Source: Lonicera japonica (lineage: Eukaryota > Streptophyta > Magnoliopsida > Dipsacales > Caprifoliaceae). Taken from it: 64,000 nucleotides of DNA. Positions 26,101-37,500 of this stretch are shown here, one piece after another; the stretch's first letter is position 1, and every line of letters begins with the position of its first letter. The notes under the pieces were generated by a model, which saw only the letters and a list, made by a program, of their open reading frames with translations, did not search any database and was not told the DNA's origin. A program made the translations under genes and the position numbers. Location: assembly GCA_021464415.1 (NCBI GenBank), contig CM038469.1, positions 2,768,501-2,832,500 on the forward strand, read 5' to 3'.

Positions 26101-26716
26101 AATCTCAGTTAGCACCTCATTTGAGAGGACTTCATCGGAAATCCTCAAGAGGAATAGAAAAGCAGAGAGCAAATATGATAGTCCTTGTGAAGTCCCGGGA
26201 GGAACGAACCAGAAACCCCCCTATTAATCTCAAAGAGGGATTTGAATTTTCATGTTCCTTCCCAAACTACAATCATATGGTATACACAACCAACTAGGTG
26301 ATTAATAGAGACAGAAATGAGTTGCGGGTAAAAGAATCCGTGTACAACAAAACAACAATGCATAACATGAAAGTGAGTTGTGGGTAAGAAGACAAGTAGA
26401 AATACAATAACACAAGCAAATTGCTTGTTAATGAATTGCTCTCTAATGCCCTAGTTTGGGGGTTAGAGATTTAAAATAAAAATGAGTACTAACATGAAAA
26501 TTATATAAGAAGCCATCAACCTAGAGCCAAAATAAGAGTAGTACATACCAAGTCATCATTACACTTTTCCAAGTCAAGAACCTTGATAGCAACTATCTGA
26601 CTAAGTGGTATACAAAGAGCCTTGTATACAGTGGCACTGACACCTTCCCCAATTTCCTCATATAGCTTGTAATCATCAGCATTGACAGGAAACTTCATTT
26701 CTGATCCTGGTTTCAT
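17130..26716 (-). CDS. STE20/SPS1-type Ser/Thr kinase (GCK, BLUS1-like)
   Basis: Exons read in frame on the minus strand: 26716-26549, 25509-25255, 24792-24668, 24579-24529, 24441-24360, 24249-24181, 24098-23928, 23818-23753, 23319-23251, 23158-23015, 22894-22821, 21604-21338, 19718-19627, 19455-19382, 18260-18138, 18054-18012, 17922-17876, 17542-17481, 17401-17350, probably 17168-17130; about 690 aa. Kinase domain about 16-280: G-loop [10 protein letters not shown] 22-31, K45, E62, HRD 137-139, DLG 157-159 (DFG is usual), activation-loop T176/T180, MAPE 184-187. A Ser/Pro-rich linker, an RFKV motif (558-561) and a C-terminal coiled coil (EEELQRQK) follow, as in plant relatives of SPAK/OSR1. 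Substrate not predictable. The last exon is the weak point: reading through the exon 19 donor would stop at 17242. Intron 12 carries nested transposons, yet all junctions keep consensus GT/AG. Confidence 0.9.
19823..21132. mobile_element. Harbinger/Tourist-type element in kinase intron 12
   Basis: The ends GGCTCATTTGGTTCG and the reverse complement of CAGACCAAACGGAACC are imperfect TIRs. TAA repeats flank both sides (19820-19822, 21133-21135). Without the insertion at 20003-20856 the element would be about 455 bp, a normal MITE size. There is no transposase. Confidence 0.65.
20003..20263 (+). mobile_element. TRIM-like miniature LTR retrotransposon
   Basis: Two 74-bp direct repeats (20003-20076, 20190-20263) begin TGTT(A/G)GAAAGCATGATAT and end GGTTCCTAACA, with about 7 differences. 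Directly after the first is TGGTATTAGAGCTCAGG, a near match to the initiator tRNA-Met primer-binding site. Directly before the second is the purine tract TGAGGGGAG. The interior of about 113 bp has no coding capacity. A third LTR end (GTTCCTAACA at 20847-20856) and the flanks TATAC/GATAC suggest that the whole inserted block is 20003-20856. Confidence 0.75.
24937..24970. repeat. Perfect 15-bp hairpin in kinase intron 2
   Basis: CTCCTCTAGAGTGAT and its exact reverse complement are separated by the 4-nt loop TTTC. It lies in the intron between exons 2 and 3. No terminator or processing function can be assigned from sequence. Confidence 0.85.
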
Positions 26717-27789
26717 GGTTTCTCCTATATCACAACTTCAACACTGTCCTTAGTTCTTGATGTCTCAAAGAAGAAGCATAACATGGAATGGTCAACTTAC
26801 TATTAAATTTCTTCCAATGCGGTAACATTATCCGTCTTTCAATATAAAGACATCAAGGTGATTTATCACACCCTTTTGCAACAATGTCTTCTTGATAGTA
26901 AGAACCCTGCAGTGAAAAATATCATCTCCAATATGAACTGTTGCATGAGGAAAACTTACATCTAGCCACAAGTATGCATGCTCGGTGTCAAGTGAACTGG
27001 AACATGCGCTGGAATTAGGTAATTAACAATTGAAAATTGAGATAGAAATGAGAAATAAATCCTAGAATAGAGATTTCCCAATGTCCTATACCCTGAGTCC
27101 CTACCCTGACCCAGAACCATTATGTAAACCCTAATAGACACCTCATTTTTCAACCTTCTATCCCTTTAAACATTTAATAGTTAATGGTGAAATAGGTAAG
27201 CATATTAGCACGAGCAAACACATATACTCTGATGCAACGTTGCATCACCAAATACATATAATGAGATTATAAATAGATGTTAATGGCCCTAGAAGAACAA
27301 TCAAAATTTCACTCATTAGCTGATAATATTATTCTTGCTTAGGCCATCCTCTGTGGGTATGGTATAATGTAGGCTAAATTGCTATTTAAGCCAGGGGACT
27401 TCCACAGTGGTTAATGCTAAAAATGGGGGAGGGAAGGGTGAATGTTGCTTGCCGGTGGAGGGAAGGGTCACATTCACCAGCCTGTTCTCCCAACGGCTAG
27501 AAAATTTAAGTCCCCCCTAACCCCCAATGGTAACTATCACCCCATTTAAACACAGCTCCCCCCCCCCCCCCCCACCCCTCCCCCTTACCCCTGCAATTCT
27601 TCTCACCCATTTCAGATTCATCTCACTCCACCCCACAGTTTTTTTTTTAATCTCTTTATATTTGCTTTTTCAGTCTTCACCATTATTATGGATTGTATTA
27701 ATCGATTTTGGCAAAAAAAAAATCTTATAATCGTCGACATAAAGAAAGTGCGCCAACAAATTATTTATAATAGCGAGGGTGATAGATCA
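26717..27789. other. Kinase upstream region and low-complexity tract
   Basis: Probably contains the 5' leader of the kinase; an AG-bounded segment near 26750-26907 could be a leader exon on the minus strand, uncertain. At 27558-27574 there is a C-rich run followed by more C-rich and T-rich sequence. No other gene was seen. Confidence 0.4.
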
Positions 27790-28870
27790 CCAATGCGAGC
27801 TTCGATTGCGCAACCGGCAAAACAAAGTACTATGGAAGCTGGTTCTTAGCAACAAAATGAAGATGAAATTACCTATAAATTCGAATATGTTCAACCAAAT
27901 AGTCAGCTTATCGTTAAAGAGTACGTTGGCGTAGTCGCTAATAAGTTGCATGTCGCTGACTCAAATATGAAATTTAAGAACGTTGGCAATATTTTCGACA
28001 AGCGTGGAATTTGGCAGGTAAAGTATACCATCAGGATCTTCGTTTTCGGCCAGAAGCGCAAATGTTAGTTGACATAAGTGGTTGAACGCAAATATTTGCA
28101 ACTGAAATTCCAAATGCTGACCAGAAGTTTACGGACTGCATTATTTCGAAGTGGTGTGATAAAACTCATACACTTTCATTTTCCCATGATTGAGTTGGGT
28201 ATCACATCGTTCGATTTCACTTTTTTGACAGGTACTTTATATTATTGTTTTAACTTTAATTTATAATACTTAATTTGTTTTATTATTAAAAATATTGTTT
28301 CAACCTTAATTATTATTATTATTATTATTAAAATATTGTTTTAACTTTAATTAATATTATTATTAATATTGTTTTAACTTTAATGTGATAATGATATTCT
28401 TTTTATGTTTTCCACACTTTTTATTAATTTCAGGTATTCCAATAGGGAAGGGAGTACCGCTCTCCGAATTAGATGTAATAAAATATAAAAATATATCGAG
28501 AATCATTCCGATGTATTTTCCAGGCAATAGAAAAACAAAATATGAAAAAGATGGATTGAGGCAATTGCAGTCATACAATTACTTGATAGATACTGATATA
28601 AAAGCGAAAGTCACTACATCACTTATGCTAGAGCATTTGGATTTTATGCGATGAGTACGTTCTTCGCACAAGCAATAGTGTTATCCCGATTGAATTCATA
28701 ACTTTTTTTGAGGATATGTCCAATTCTGGAAAATATGATTGGGGTTCAGCCATCCTTACACAGATATATTTCGCCATTATTCTGTAGGAAGGGGGCAGCG
28801 GTCCTTATATGGTTGACGAATTAGTAAGATTAACAATTTTACAAGTTATTCGACCACAGCAATAAACTAC
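27790..28870 (+). pseudogene. Plant-mobile-domain (PMD, PF10536-like) gene remnant
   Basis: Three blocks match the order of the plant mobile (aminotransferase-like) domain: a KTHTLSFSH-like segment near 28160, ELGITSFDFTFLTG|IPIGKG across 28190-28455, and KYDWGSAILTQIYFAII near 28725-28785. A 202-bp intron (28232-28433) with clean GT/AG separates LTG from IPIG in phase. The frame is broken by stops (for example after LDFMR at 28652) and by frame changes upstream. PMD proteins are carried by MULE-type transposons and by the domesticated MAIN/MAIL family; the breaks argue for a dead copy. Confidence 0.6.
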
Positions 28871-30040
28871 AATGCTCTGCACACAGTGTGCGACTTGCAT
28901 GTATATAATTTGGAAAAAAAAAAAAAAAAAAGGCACAGTGGTTAAGTGTGAACCTATATTATTTAGTAGCTAGGGTTGGAATCATATCGCAATCATATGG
29001 CAGTTGTATCCACTACGAAAGGATTTTAAAACTGTCAATGAAAAATGATTCAATGGTGGGGCTTCGTTTGGTACAATGAAAAATTCTCCTCGGGAAAAAT
29101 ATAAGGGCATTTTATGATCTTTAGGGTTCAATGTCTTTAGAACCTTGTAGTTAATCTCAAAACATAAATGTTCGATCAAACAAATGTAATTCGAGAATAA
29201 AAGGAAACACAAAAAATGAAAAATAAAATCAACGAGGAATCAGAGTGGCGTACCTTAAGAAAAACTATTGATGTGTTAGTAAGAGAGAGTAAGTTTGTTA
29301 GTCGGTTAGAACGCGATAGTGCTTTGCTCTTCCGCCGTCCACCGCCATTATATCCCTTCCGCCACCATCATCCGCCGTCTCTGTTTTTTTTTTCTAGAAT
29401 TAGGCTGGTAAAATCTATTCTATCTTTTATGAATTGTCGAAGATATGGTGAGGGAATCTGATGGAATTATGAGATCCTTCGCGTTAAATAGCCCCTGCGT
29501 TAATCGTGATAACGTGCAGAGTAATCCTAGTACAGGCGTACAGCGAATCGGTAGTACAGGCGTACAGCGATAGAGAAAGTTACTTTGGTTTCAGAACCAA
29601 CTAGATACTGTTGCGTAAGTGATAAAATTAGTCGAAGGCAGTTGGGTTTAAAGATTATAGATATATATATATATATATATATTAGGATAAGACCCGAAAG
29701 TAACACTTCACTTTTTATTTGTCTAATAATAAATAAGTAATAAGTATATATTATTTGTCCGATAATAAACGAGTAAAACCTTTAATATCTTACTCGCTTA
29801 ATACTTGTCATTAAGCAAGTAACGTACACTTGCTCATTTGTTATCCCGTGAATAAAATTTATAGTAAAATCAAATATTTGATGGTGTGTAAATATCAACC
29901 ACCTTATTTAAGGAATCCACCAAAAGCACTTTCATCCTGAATAAATGTGTTTTTTTTCTATATTAATTCTAATCATTGCAATTAATGATTTTATCATTTA
30001 CATTAATAATCCAAATTAATATACTCAATTATTATTAGAG
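28871..30040. other. Gene-free stretch with short repeats
   Basis: Holds an A-run at 28915-28931, a doubled AGTACAGGCGTACAGCGA (about 29529 and 29552) and a (TA)n tract near 29660-29680. No coding sequence was recognised. Confidence 0.5.
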
Positions 30041-30041
30041 T

Positions 30042-30545
30042 TGTTTTCGGTTTTCATTAGGGTAAAAATTATGAGACCTAAACTCGAACCAAATTTGAAA
30101 GTTTGGTTTAGGTTCAATTTGGTTTCGGTTTTTAAATCTTCCGAACCTAAACCCGAACTAAACTTTTTCAGTTCGGTTTTATTTGGTTTACATATTTTTT
30201 TTTAAAATTAATAAATTGTAATACAACACTTATTTTGGTAAAAATTTAAAATAAGAATAACTCCATATTTGGTTATATTTATTTTGAATTGAAAAATATT
30301 AACTCTTACATTTATAATACAGCTCCAATATTAATGATATCTCAAAGAGTCGATTACTCACTGGACCTTATAAAGTTTAAGAATAAAAAATTTTAGACAG
30401 TAAAATAATATTATTTTTGAGTCACATATGCTATAATTCAGTTTAATTCGATTCAGTTTTACAATGTCATGCCTTAAACCCGAACCAAACATATTCAGTT
30501 TTTTTTTTTCGGTTTGATTTTTGGGCTTACTATAACGCCCCTAAT
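30042..30545. mobile_element. Degraded hAT-like element with TTCGGTT-rich ends
   Basis: Both ends resemble the intact element at 39527-40275: GTTGTTTTCGGTTTTC on the left, ATAACGCCCCTAATC on the right, and dense GGTTCGGTTT / CCCGAACCAAAC subterminal repeats. The left TIR is damaged and no 8-bp duplication could be matched. Confidence 0.5.
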
Positions 30546-30754
30546 CATTACCACTCTACTCATAAACCCGCACTACCACTCCAAGACAACTCTTACATCC
30601 AAAAACAACCCTTAAATCTAAACACGCCCTTTACTTTCTTCATCACTTATCACCATCTATGACTTCTTCTTTCAATTCTTATAAACATTCCTCCATTGAT
30701 GTAACTCATAGGAAAAAAAAGAACAACATACGAAGGTTTACTTAAGAAAACAAA

Positions 30755-31010
30755 GCTGGGTATGTGCACCCTTACTCGGTAGAAAACAATCGAGTATGTG
30801 CAGCTTTACTCGGTGGAAAATAATTGAATAAGGGATGGGAAACAAAAAAATATATACATATTCGATGGAATAAAACTGAGAATGAGTACCCTTACTCGGT
30901 GGAACAAAATGGAGTACGTGCCCTTTACTAGATAAAAAACATTTGAGCGAAGGATGAGGGAAAAAAATAAAAAATTCAAGAGACTTGGTGGAACAAAACT
31001 GAGCACACAC
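30755..31010. repeat. Imperfect tandem repeats with ACTCGGTGGAA core
   Basis: About five diverged units, each carrying (T)ACTCGGTGGAANAAAA followed by TGAGTA(T/C)GTG(C), occur at roughly 45-60-bp spacing. Minus-strand open frames here are by-products of the repeat. The hAT-type element at 31014 begins directly beside the last unit. Confidence 0.65.
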
Positions 31011-31013
31011 TGT

Positions 31014-31531
31014 TAGACCTAGCAGAATCATACGTTACACGATACGAATCGACACGAAGTTATAAGTTAATGGTTGGACCCTTAACGAATTCGGGTTGTT
31101 ATCGGGTTAACCCGTTTAACACAAAATGATAACGGGTCGTTTACTAGTTTACCCTTAACGAATTCAGATCACCGTTAGACGTTAGTTATTAATTATTTTT
31201 TTAAAAATAAAATTAATATTTATTATATGAACAAATGATTTGTACTCATTTTAATAGGTGTAGATGTTTATCCCTATTTTTTAATAATTTTAGTTATTTA
31301 TTCATCTTATTCAATTAAAAAATATATATATATAAACTTTTAATTTTTTTTTAAATTATCTCCTTAATGGGTACTATTGGGTCGTGTTACACGATAACAA
31401 AACGAATTGTTTACGAATACAGAAAACTCACCCAATAGCTTATCGGGTCGTGTTCGGGTGATGGCAAAATTTACATGAATTCGTTACAACCTGACACAAA
31501 ATCGACACGAATCGACCCATTGATAGGTCTA
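31014..31531. mobile_element. hAT-type non-autonomous element, 518 bp
   Basis: The terminal inverted repeats are TAGACCTAGCAG and the reverse complement of TTGATAGGTCTA. The 8-bp flanks CACACTGT (31006-31013) and CACACCGT (31532-31539) differ at one base, the length expected for hAT. Subterminal motifs such as ACACGAATCG and CGGGTCGT recur on both strands. There is no transposase. Confidence 0.75.
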
Positions 31532-31739
31532 CACACCGTTCCTGCCTTCTTCAATGATCTTTTTCTATATTCTTTATTTATTGCTTTGCTATATATATAT
31601 ATAGAGAGAGAGTTAGGCTATAAATATATGTATTCTTTTACTTTAACAAAAAAAGAAAAAATAGAATGAATGCATGACCATTTAGAGGCGTAATTGGATA
31701 GTTTTTTTTATAATATTCTATAGAGATGATTTATATTAC

Positions 31740-32940
31740 GAGTAAATCACCTTCACCAAATTTCATAAAAAAATTCAACCTAAAAATAGTTGAGATGATC
31801 ATCAAAAATTCAACTTAGATATAGACATATATATACGATATTTATATATATAATATTCGATATATATAAATTTAGGAGTTAAGTTATAAAAAGGAATTAC
31901 CTCATTTTTTTTTAAAAAAGGGGTGACCATCTAGAGGGGAAATGGTTGAATTTATTTATAAAAATTTGTAAAGATAATCTATATAGTGAGTATATCACCT
32001 CCACCAAATTTTATATAAAAAAATAAAAATACAAACTTGAAGTCGTTAAGATGATCATCAAAAATCACCCACTTTTAGGTTGTTTTTTTTTTTATGAATT
32101 TTGGTGGAGGTGATATGCTCACTATATAAATCATTTGTACATATTTTCATAAATAAATCCAAGCATTTACCCCTCCAAATAGTCATCCTTTTTTTTAGGT
32201 TGTTGTTAAAGTGAGAGAATTCTTTTTTATAACTTAACTCCTAAATATATGTATATATAGAGTCCATTTCTGATACGAACCGATTCAACGAACCAAAACT
32301 TTTTACAACATTTTTTCGTTATAAAAACATTGGGAGGTGTTTTTTATGACTAAAAATTATTGTAGAAAGGCTCAGTTCGTACAGACTGGTTAACACCTGA
32401 AATTTTTTGTATATATCGTATATTATATATATATAGAGTAGTAGAGTAGTAAGTATTTTTTACTATATGTTATGGTATGTACTTCTCTAAATTAACACAT
32501 TTTTTAGGATTCGATCCTGTGATTTAACATTTTAATTATGTTTAAATGATGTTAAAAAGATTAATTATTCAATTTGAGAATTTTTTTTATTTTGATTTTT
32601 TAAATAATATAGAGTATTCACTACGGTGTGTGCATGTATATCATAATAAGTTACACCACATCACTATTTAGGACAAATTAGTAAGGACGTCAAGTGCTTA
32701 TTATATTAATCATTGTAAATATAGTTAATATAATAATATTTGACGGATTATTGCCCCTAAAAAATGTATAAATTTAAATAAGTATTCATCACAACTTATG
32801 GTGGAAAGTACCTACTATTCCACTTCTTTATATATATATATATATATATCGTGTATATATGTCTATATCTAGGTTGAATTTTTGATGATTAACTCAACTA
32901 TTCTAGGTTGAATTTTTTTATATAAAATTTAATAAACTCA
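31740..32940. mobile_element. Nested fold-back MITEs
   Basis: Outer arms: 31760-31845 (ACCTTCACCAAATTTCATAA...TAGATATAGACATATATA) recurs inverted at 32835-32935. Inside, 31907-32197 is a near-complete palindrome with arms of about 110 bp (GGGGTGACCATCTAGAGGGG versus the inverse of CCCCTCCAAATAGTCATCC). The palindrome continues outward through TTTAGGAGTTAAGTTATAAA. A further fold-back unit lies at 32265-32400 and a MITE at 32442-32826. There is no coding sequence. Confidence 0.65.
32442..32826. mobile_element. AT-rich TIR element (MITE), copy 2
   Basis: The second copy of the family at 6610-7018, aligned over nearly its full length. The ends GTAGTAAGTATTTTT and the reverse complement of GGAAAGTACCTACTAT are inverted. 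It sits between the outer fold-back arms of the preceding feature. Confidence 0.55.
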
Positions 32941-32947
32941 TAATATA

Positions 32948-33641
32948 TGTGAGAGCTCAAAATAAAGATCTCGCTTGTACTAGGGATACTGGACCAAGCC
33001 CAAGAGGAAAAGAACATGAGCATGACCATAAGGGTCCCAGGGTCCCTAGCCATTAGTCAAGAATGATGAAAATGTCGATATGGTCGTCTTCACTAATAAG
33101 GACGAAACATCTGTATTTGAAGCCTTCAGCCAAGATGGGCATTAGAACCAATAACTAGGAGATACATATAAAGTGCAAAGTTAGTTATGGATAAGGAACC
33201 ACCCCATGTAAAGATAGTTAGATTGATGTCGAAGTTATACTTTTAATTATCTTTTTACTATTTACCCTAATGATCATTGTGACCCTACTACTGTACGTAT
33301 AAATAGAAAGAGATGTGACGCTAATTCTATATACATATAAATAAAAAAGGATAGCTCAACATGCAAGGAATCGATTCATCAACATTAATCTAGGATAATT
33401 GTTTAGAGAGAGAAAGTAGTAAATTGTATCTTTCATAGCCTTTGAGCTAATAGGGAACAAACATCCGGGGGACGTACTACCAAACTAGTATAAGCGCTAC
33501 CAAAAGAACTTACTTCACAAACAAACTCAATCTCATGTACTTTACAATCTTACTCATCAACTTTGCAATCCGATTACTAAAACCAATCATCTAGACCCGA
33601 TTCCTTTTTCAGTGGGCTTGATCAAGTTTTAGTCACCCACA
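32948..33641. mobile_element. Probable solo LTR, about 694 bp
   Basis: Starts TGTGAGAGCTC and ends CACCCACA. Possible 5-bp flanks are ATATA (32943-32947) and ATACA (33642-33646), 4 of 5 matching. Inside is a promoter-like CGTATAAATAGAAAG (about 33296), consistent with the U3/R border of a gypsy-type LTR on the plus strand. There is no PBS or coding sequence beside it, hence solo. Boundaries are tentative. Confidence 0.5.
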
Positions 33642-34429
33642 ATACACATCATCCCTATAGAATATTATGATTTTTTTGTTATATGAAATTGGGTATAATT
33701 AACGCTGCCCTTATTTAAAAGAATTTATTACTGAGATAACCTATTTATTAAATTTATGTTATTTTTTCAAGAAAAAAAGGGGAACCCTTGATTTTATTTA
33801 GATATACCATATAAGAAAAATTTATGGGCGCAAAAACTCTTACTCTTAAAAAGAGTAAGTATTTATATATCTATTTTACATAATACTCACTTTAACATAA
33901 CTGTCATATCACTTTCTTTTTTAAACATGTGTAAATTTTATATAAACATAGTTTATGAAGGAGGCTAAAAGTAAATAGCCAAACAAATGAACTATTGCCG
34001 ATGTCCATTATAGAACCATTATCGTGCCAAGCAAATGCACTTCTCGAGATTAACAAAGAAGAAAAGAAGGTTGTCAAAACATAAAAGGGAGCTTATTCAC
34101 AATGGGGGTATATGTGCTAAATTTTGCACGTGATTCACGGGATCTGCCGCGAATAACTCTTAACTTATAGGGTTTATCCACTTTATTCAGTATTACCTCA
34201 TATGAACTTGTTTCTTGATAAGACGTTATCATATTCAATTTGTAAACCATAATCCTATACACCTATGCATAGGGGGATACACCTGCATTGGAAGGATTGC
34301 AACAAAACTCTCGTACCCAGATTTATTCATTTATATAGTATAAGAAAACACATCAAAATGTCGACCAATCGCTTATTATATATTGACTAGGAGAACCATC
34401 CTAACAAAAAAATAATATATATTGTATCT

Positions 34430-34515
34430 ACTAGTATGAAACCCATGATTGATTAATTATGCCTTAGCACTTTCATCATTCTACTAGTCTGAAACTCATG
34501 AGATGCATGGGTACG
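34430..34515 (-). mobile_element. Degenerate Helitron-like 3' ends (minus orientation)
   Basis: CTACTAGTATGAAACCCATG and CTACTAGTCTGAAACTCATG lie 51 bp apart; the second runs on to GAGATGCATGGGTACG. Read on the minus strand this is a weak hairpin followed by a terminal CTAGT-like sequence, the usual Helitron 3' layout. The hairpins are imperfect. Confidence 0.35.
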
Positions 34516-37500
34516 TTGTAAATTATTAAAATATTATGAAAGTTTTGAGCTCTTAAAATTAGTTAGATAAGTTGTAGTGCAACACGTTAACAAAAAATTA
34601 ACAATTTGATAATTTAGAAATTGTGCATCAAGTACTATACTTGAATATAAGCCTAAATTTTTCTTAAATTAAGCACAGGGACAAAAGTTACAAATTGCAG
34701 TATGTAGAAAAGTGCAGCTTTATTTGAACGGTGAATAGAAATTGGGAGCACAATGTTTGGTGAGCTAAATTAAGATTAAAGTTATAACACATAATAAACT
34801 GGTATAAGTAGACAAAACTTTCTTACAAAGAATTATTTCAACTATTATATAAATACCTTTAGATGAAATATTTACATAAGCGTCCTTGTTTTGTAGTTGT
34901 GTGTCACTTGGGAGATTCAATTTTTATCTAAAAGTGCGTATGTGATGGAAATTTCGTAGACATGTTTGAATTTTTTTTATAGAGGATGATTATTAACTTT
35001 ACTTTCTTGTATATGAGAAGGTTTGAATTTTTTGGTGTTTGATCGCGTACAGAAAAATACTTAGGTAGGAGCATGAAAAAATTCCTCATTAATTATGTCA
35101 ACATGAATTTATATTGGTTATATTTAACTTCAAAAAAAGTTCCAAAAATCTTCATTTATCAAAGGTCAATATTGAACAACAATAATCTTACAGTGCCTTC
35201 AATATTTCTCAAAAAAATAATTTAATTTATATAGAGATGATTATAGAAAGAACATTAGGATTAACATATACATACTTGAATTGAAATATGAATTCCATTG
35301 AATGAAAAATCTCCAATTGATTACATGCTAGCCCAAGAGAAGACACAAAACTCCTCCCACATCATCTTGACAACAAGTCGACAATAATAAAGAATACAAT
35401 ACTATTTCGCAAATCATGAAAATTTTAATTAATACACATGGGTCTTACATAATACCAAGACTGAGGAGTAGAAAAATGGAAATGAAACTTACCAAATAAA
35501 CTTGAAAACCAACATCCTATATTTAACTTAATTTATGTATATGGAATATATACATAAATTGAAATTCAAAACTTCTTGACAATTAATTAAACGTAGCTAA
35601 TCGAGAGAAAGCATGAGTACGTGTTCGAAAATGGTAGTTTTTACACCCTGTATATGAGGAACAACCTACCAAAGCTATTCAAAAGAGTTTTGAATATCGA
35701 GAAGCATAGGTCATTTTATAGAAAAAGTAACTAAAATTGCAATTTATTGTAACATACATTAAAAGAAAAAAAAAAGAATAAGCTAAGGGTCTACACAAAA
35801 TAGAACCATGAAGGCCAAGGAATTGAAGAACAATTTTTTTTTTCTCAAGAATCAAATTTTCCCAATATTGCTATATTCTAAATAACGTCAGTAAACCGAT
35901 ATCTACATTATAGTTACTAAAAATCGGGGACAATCAACGCAAACCAAGAAATATTCCATACAATAATAGTTGCTCAAGTTGAATTATATCATTTAAAATT
36001 AGTTAACCTGCAAATTACTACCTCCAACACTATTTTGGGATTGGTACCGCAAATTGTCTTCTCTTGCCTAACTTGCAAATTACCTCCAAAAGTTACTATC
36101 CATGAATTAAACATAAGAACCAAAGCTTTGTAATACAAATAACTACAAACAAATAAAAACCAAGGAAACAATTCAATTTTTAGAAGGCAAAACAAAAATA
36201 ATAAAAGAAATGTTGAACACCAGCAAATATTCAGTGATACTTTCTTGCTAAATTAGATGTATCAATTTTGGAAAAATCTCATAGTGAAACCCTTAATTTT
36301 TTTTTTTTAAACAAATATATAATCAAAATTATGTGAAAATTATAGATGGATTTCTCACCCTAGATGAGGAGGCCCAAAATGGCGTGGATTCATTGCCTCC
36401 ATTTATTGAGCACTTGCTTAACAAAATAAGAAAAACCAAATTGAATTAGAGCAAAACAGGAAAACACAGACAGAGACGTGATTTCTTCATTTGGATATTA
36501 GCATGGAAAAAGGAGAAAGTGACCTATTTATTATTCCTTTAATGTTGCTTTTATTGCAGAGTTAAACACTCCCTGTTTTTCATCCTTCCATTCTCATGCT
36601 GTTTCTAGCGTCTCCTCTATTTCTCAGCGCTCCATTAACTTCACTTCTTCCATACTACATATATGTACGTAATAGATAAACGCTAATTCTATATTTGGCT
36701 GCAGAAATTTTGTTTCACCCCTTTTTCTATCAATTAGGGATTCAACTCATCATTTAGAATTACTGATGGCCTAATGAATGGGTTCTTACTTTGTAAAACC
36801 ATTTTTGGGGAAAGACCTAAAACCCACTAACACAACAATTGTAAGGCACCATTAAAAGAATTTAACATTTAGATTTGGGGAAAAAAATTTAGTAATTTCA
36901 AGAATGAGAATACCTTGGATAAAGGACAAAAGATAGCCCAGATTCACACAGGAAGCCAAACACATTTACCCTGCAACGAGAGCCACAATTAAAACAAATA
37001 ATAAGCTACTATCATAGTTAAAATCAAGAATCTAGAGACTATAAACACTAATTAGTTGAGAGGAAAGCAAAACCACATCAAAATTTTCAAAGGCAATATA
37101 TATATATATATATATGTGCATTTTCAGCCGTTAAAATTTTTTTATAATTATTTCACTTACTTCTTAATTGAATCTTTTTTATATATAGTAAATGCTCTAC
37201 AAGTCTTCCTTCAATGACACGTGGCATGCATTAATTAAATTTTAATATTTCTCTCAGTATATATAATATTAATCTTCTTTGTGTATCAGTTAAACTCAAT
37301 TAAATGCTTAGAATGTTTAGTAAACAGTCCCAATTAAATACTCAAAATATATATAATATTCTTTGAATATTCTGTATCAGTTTTAATCTTATCTGATTAA
37401 TACATTATATATATTCTCATCAATATGTGTATTAATCTTCTCATCAATTGCGTAATTGCTGGTTTTGAGGTGCACGGGAAGCACTTCAAATATTAAGTTT

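Noticed and set aside
28932..29000. tRNA/SINE-like head (GGCACAGTGGTTAAGTGTGAA ... GGGTTGGAATC)
   Set aside because: A- and B-box-like words are present, but there is no tail and no target duplication, and the preceding A-run is on the wrong side for a plus-strand SINE.
36914..36970. 57-bp minus-strand segment bounded by good splice sites
   Set aside because: No neighbouring exon in a compatible phase and no family match, so it cannot be called a gene.
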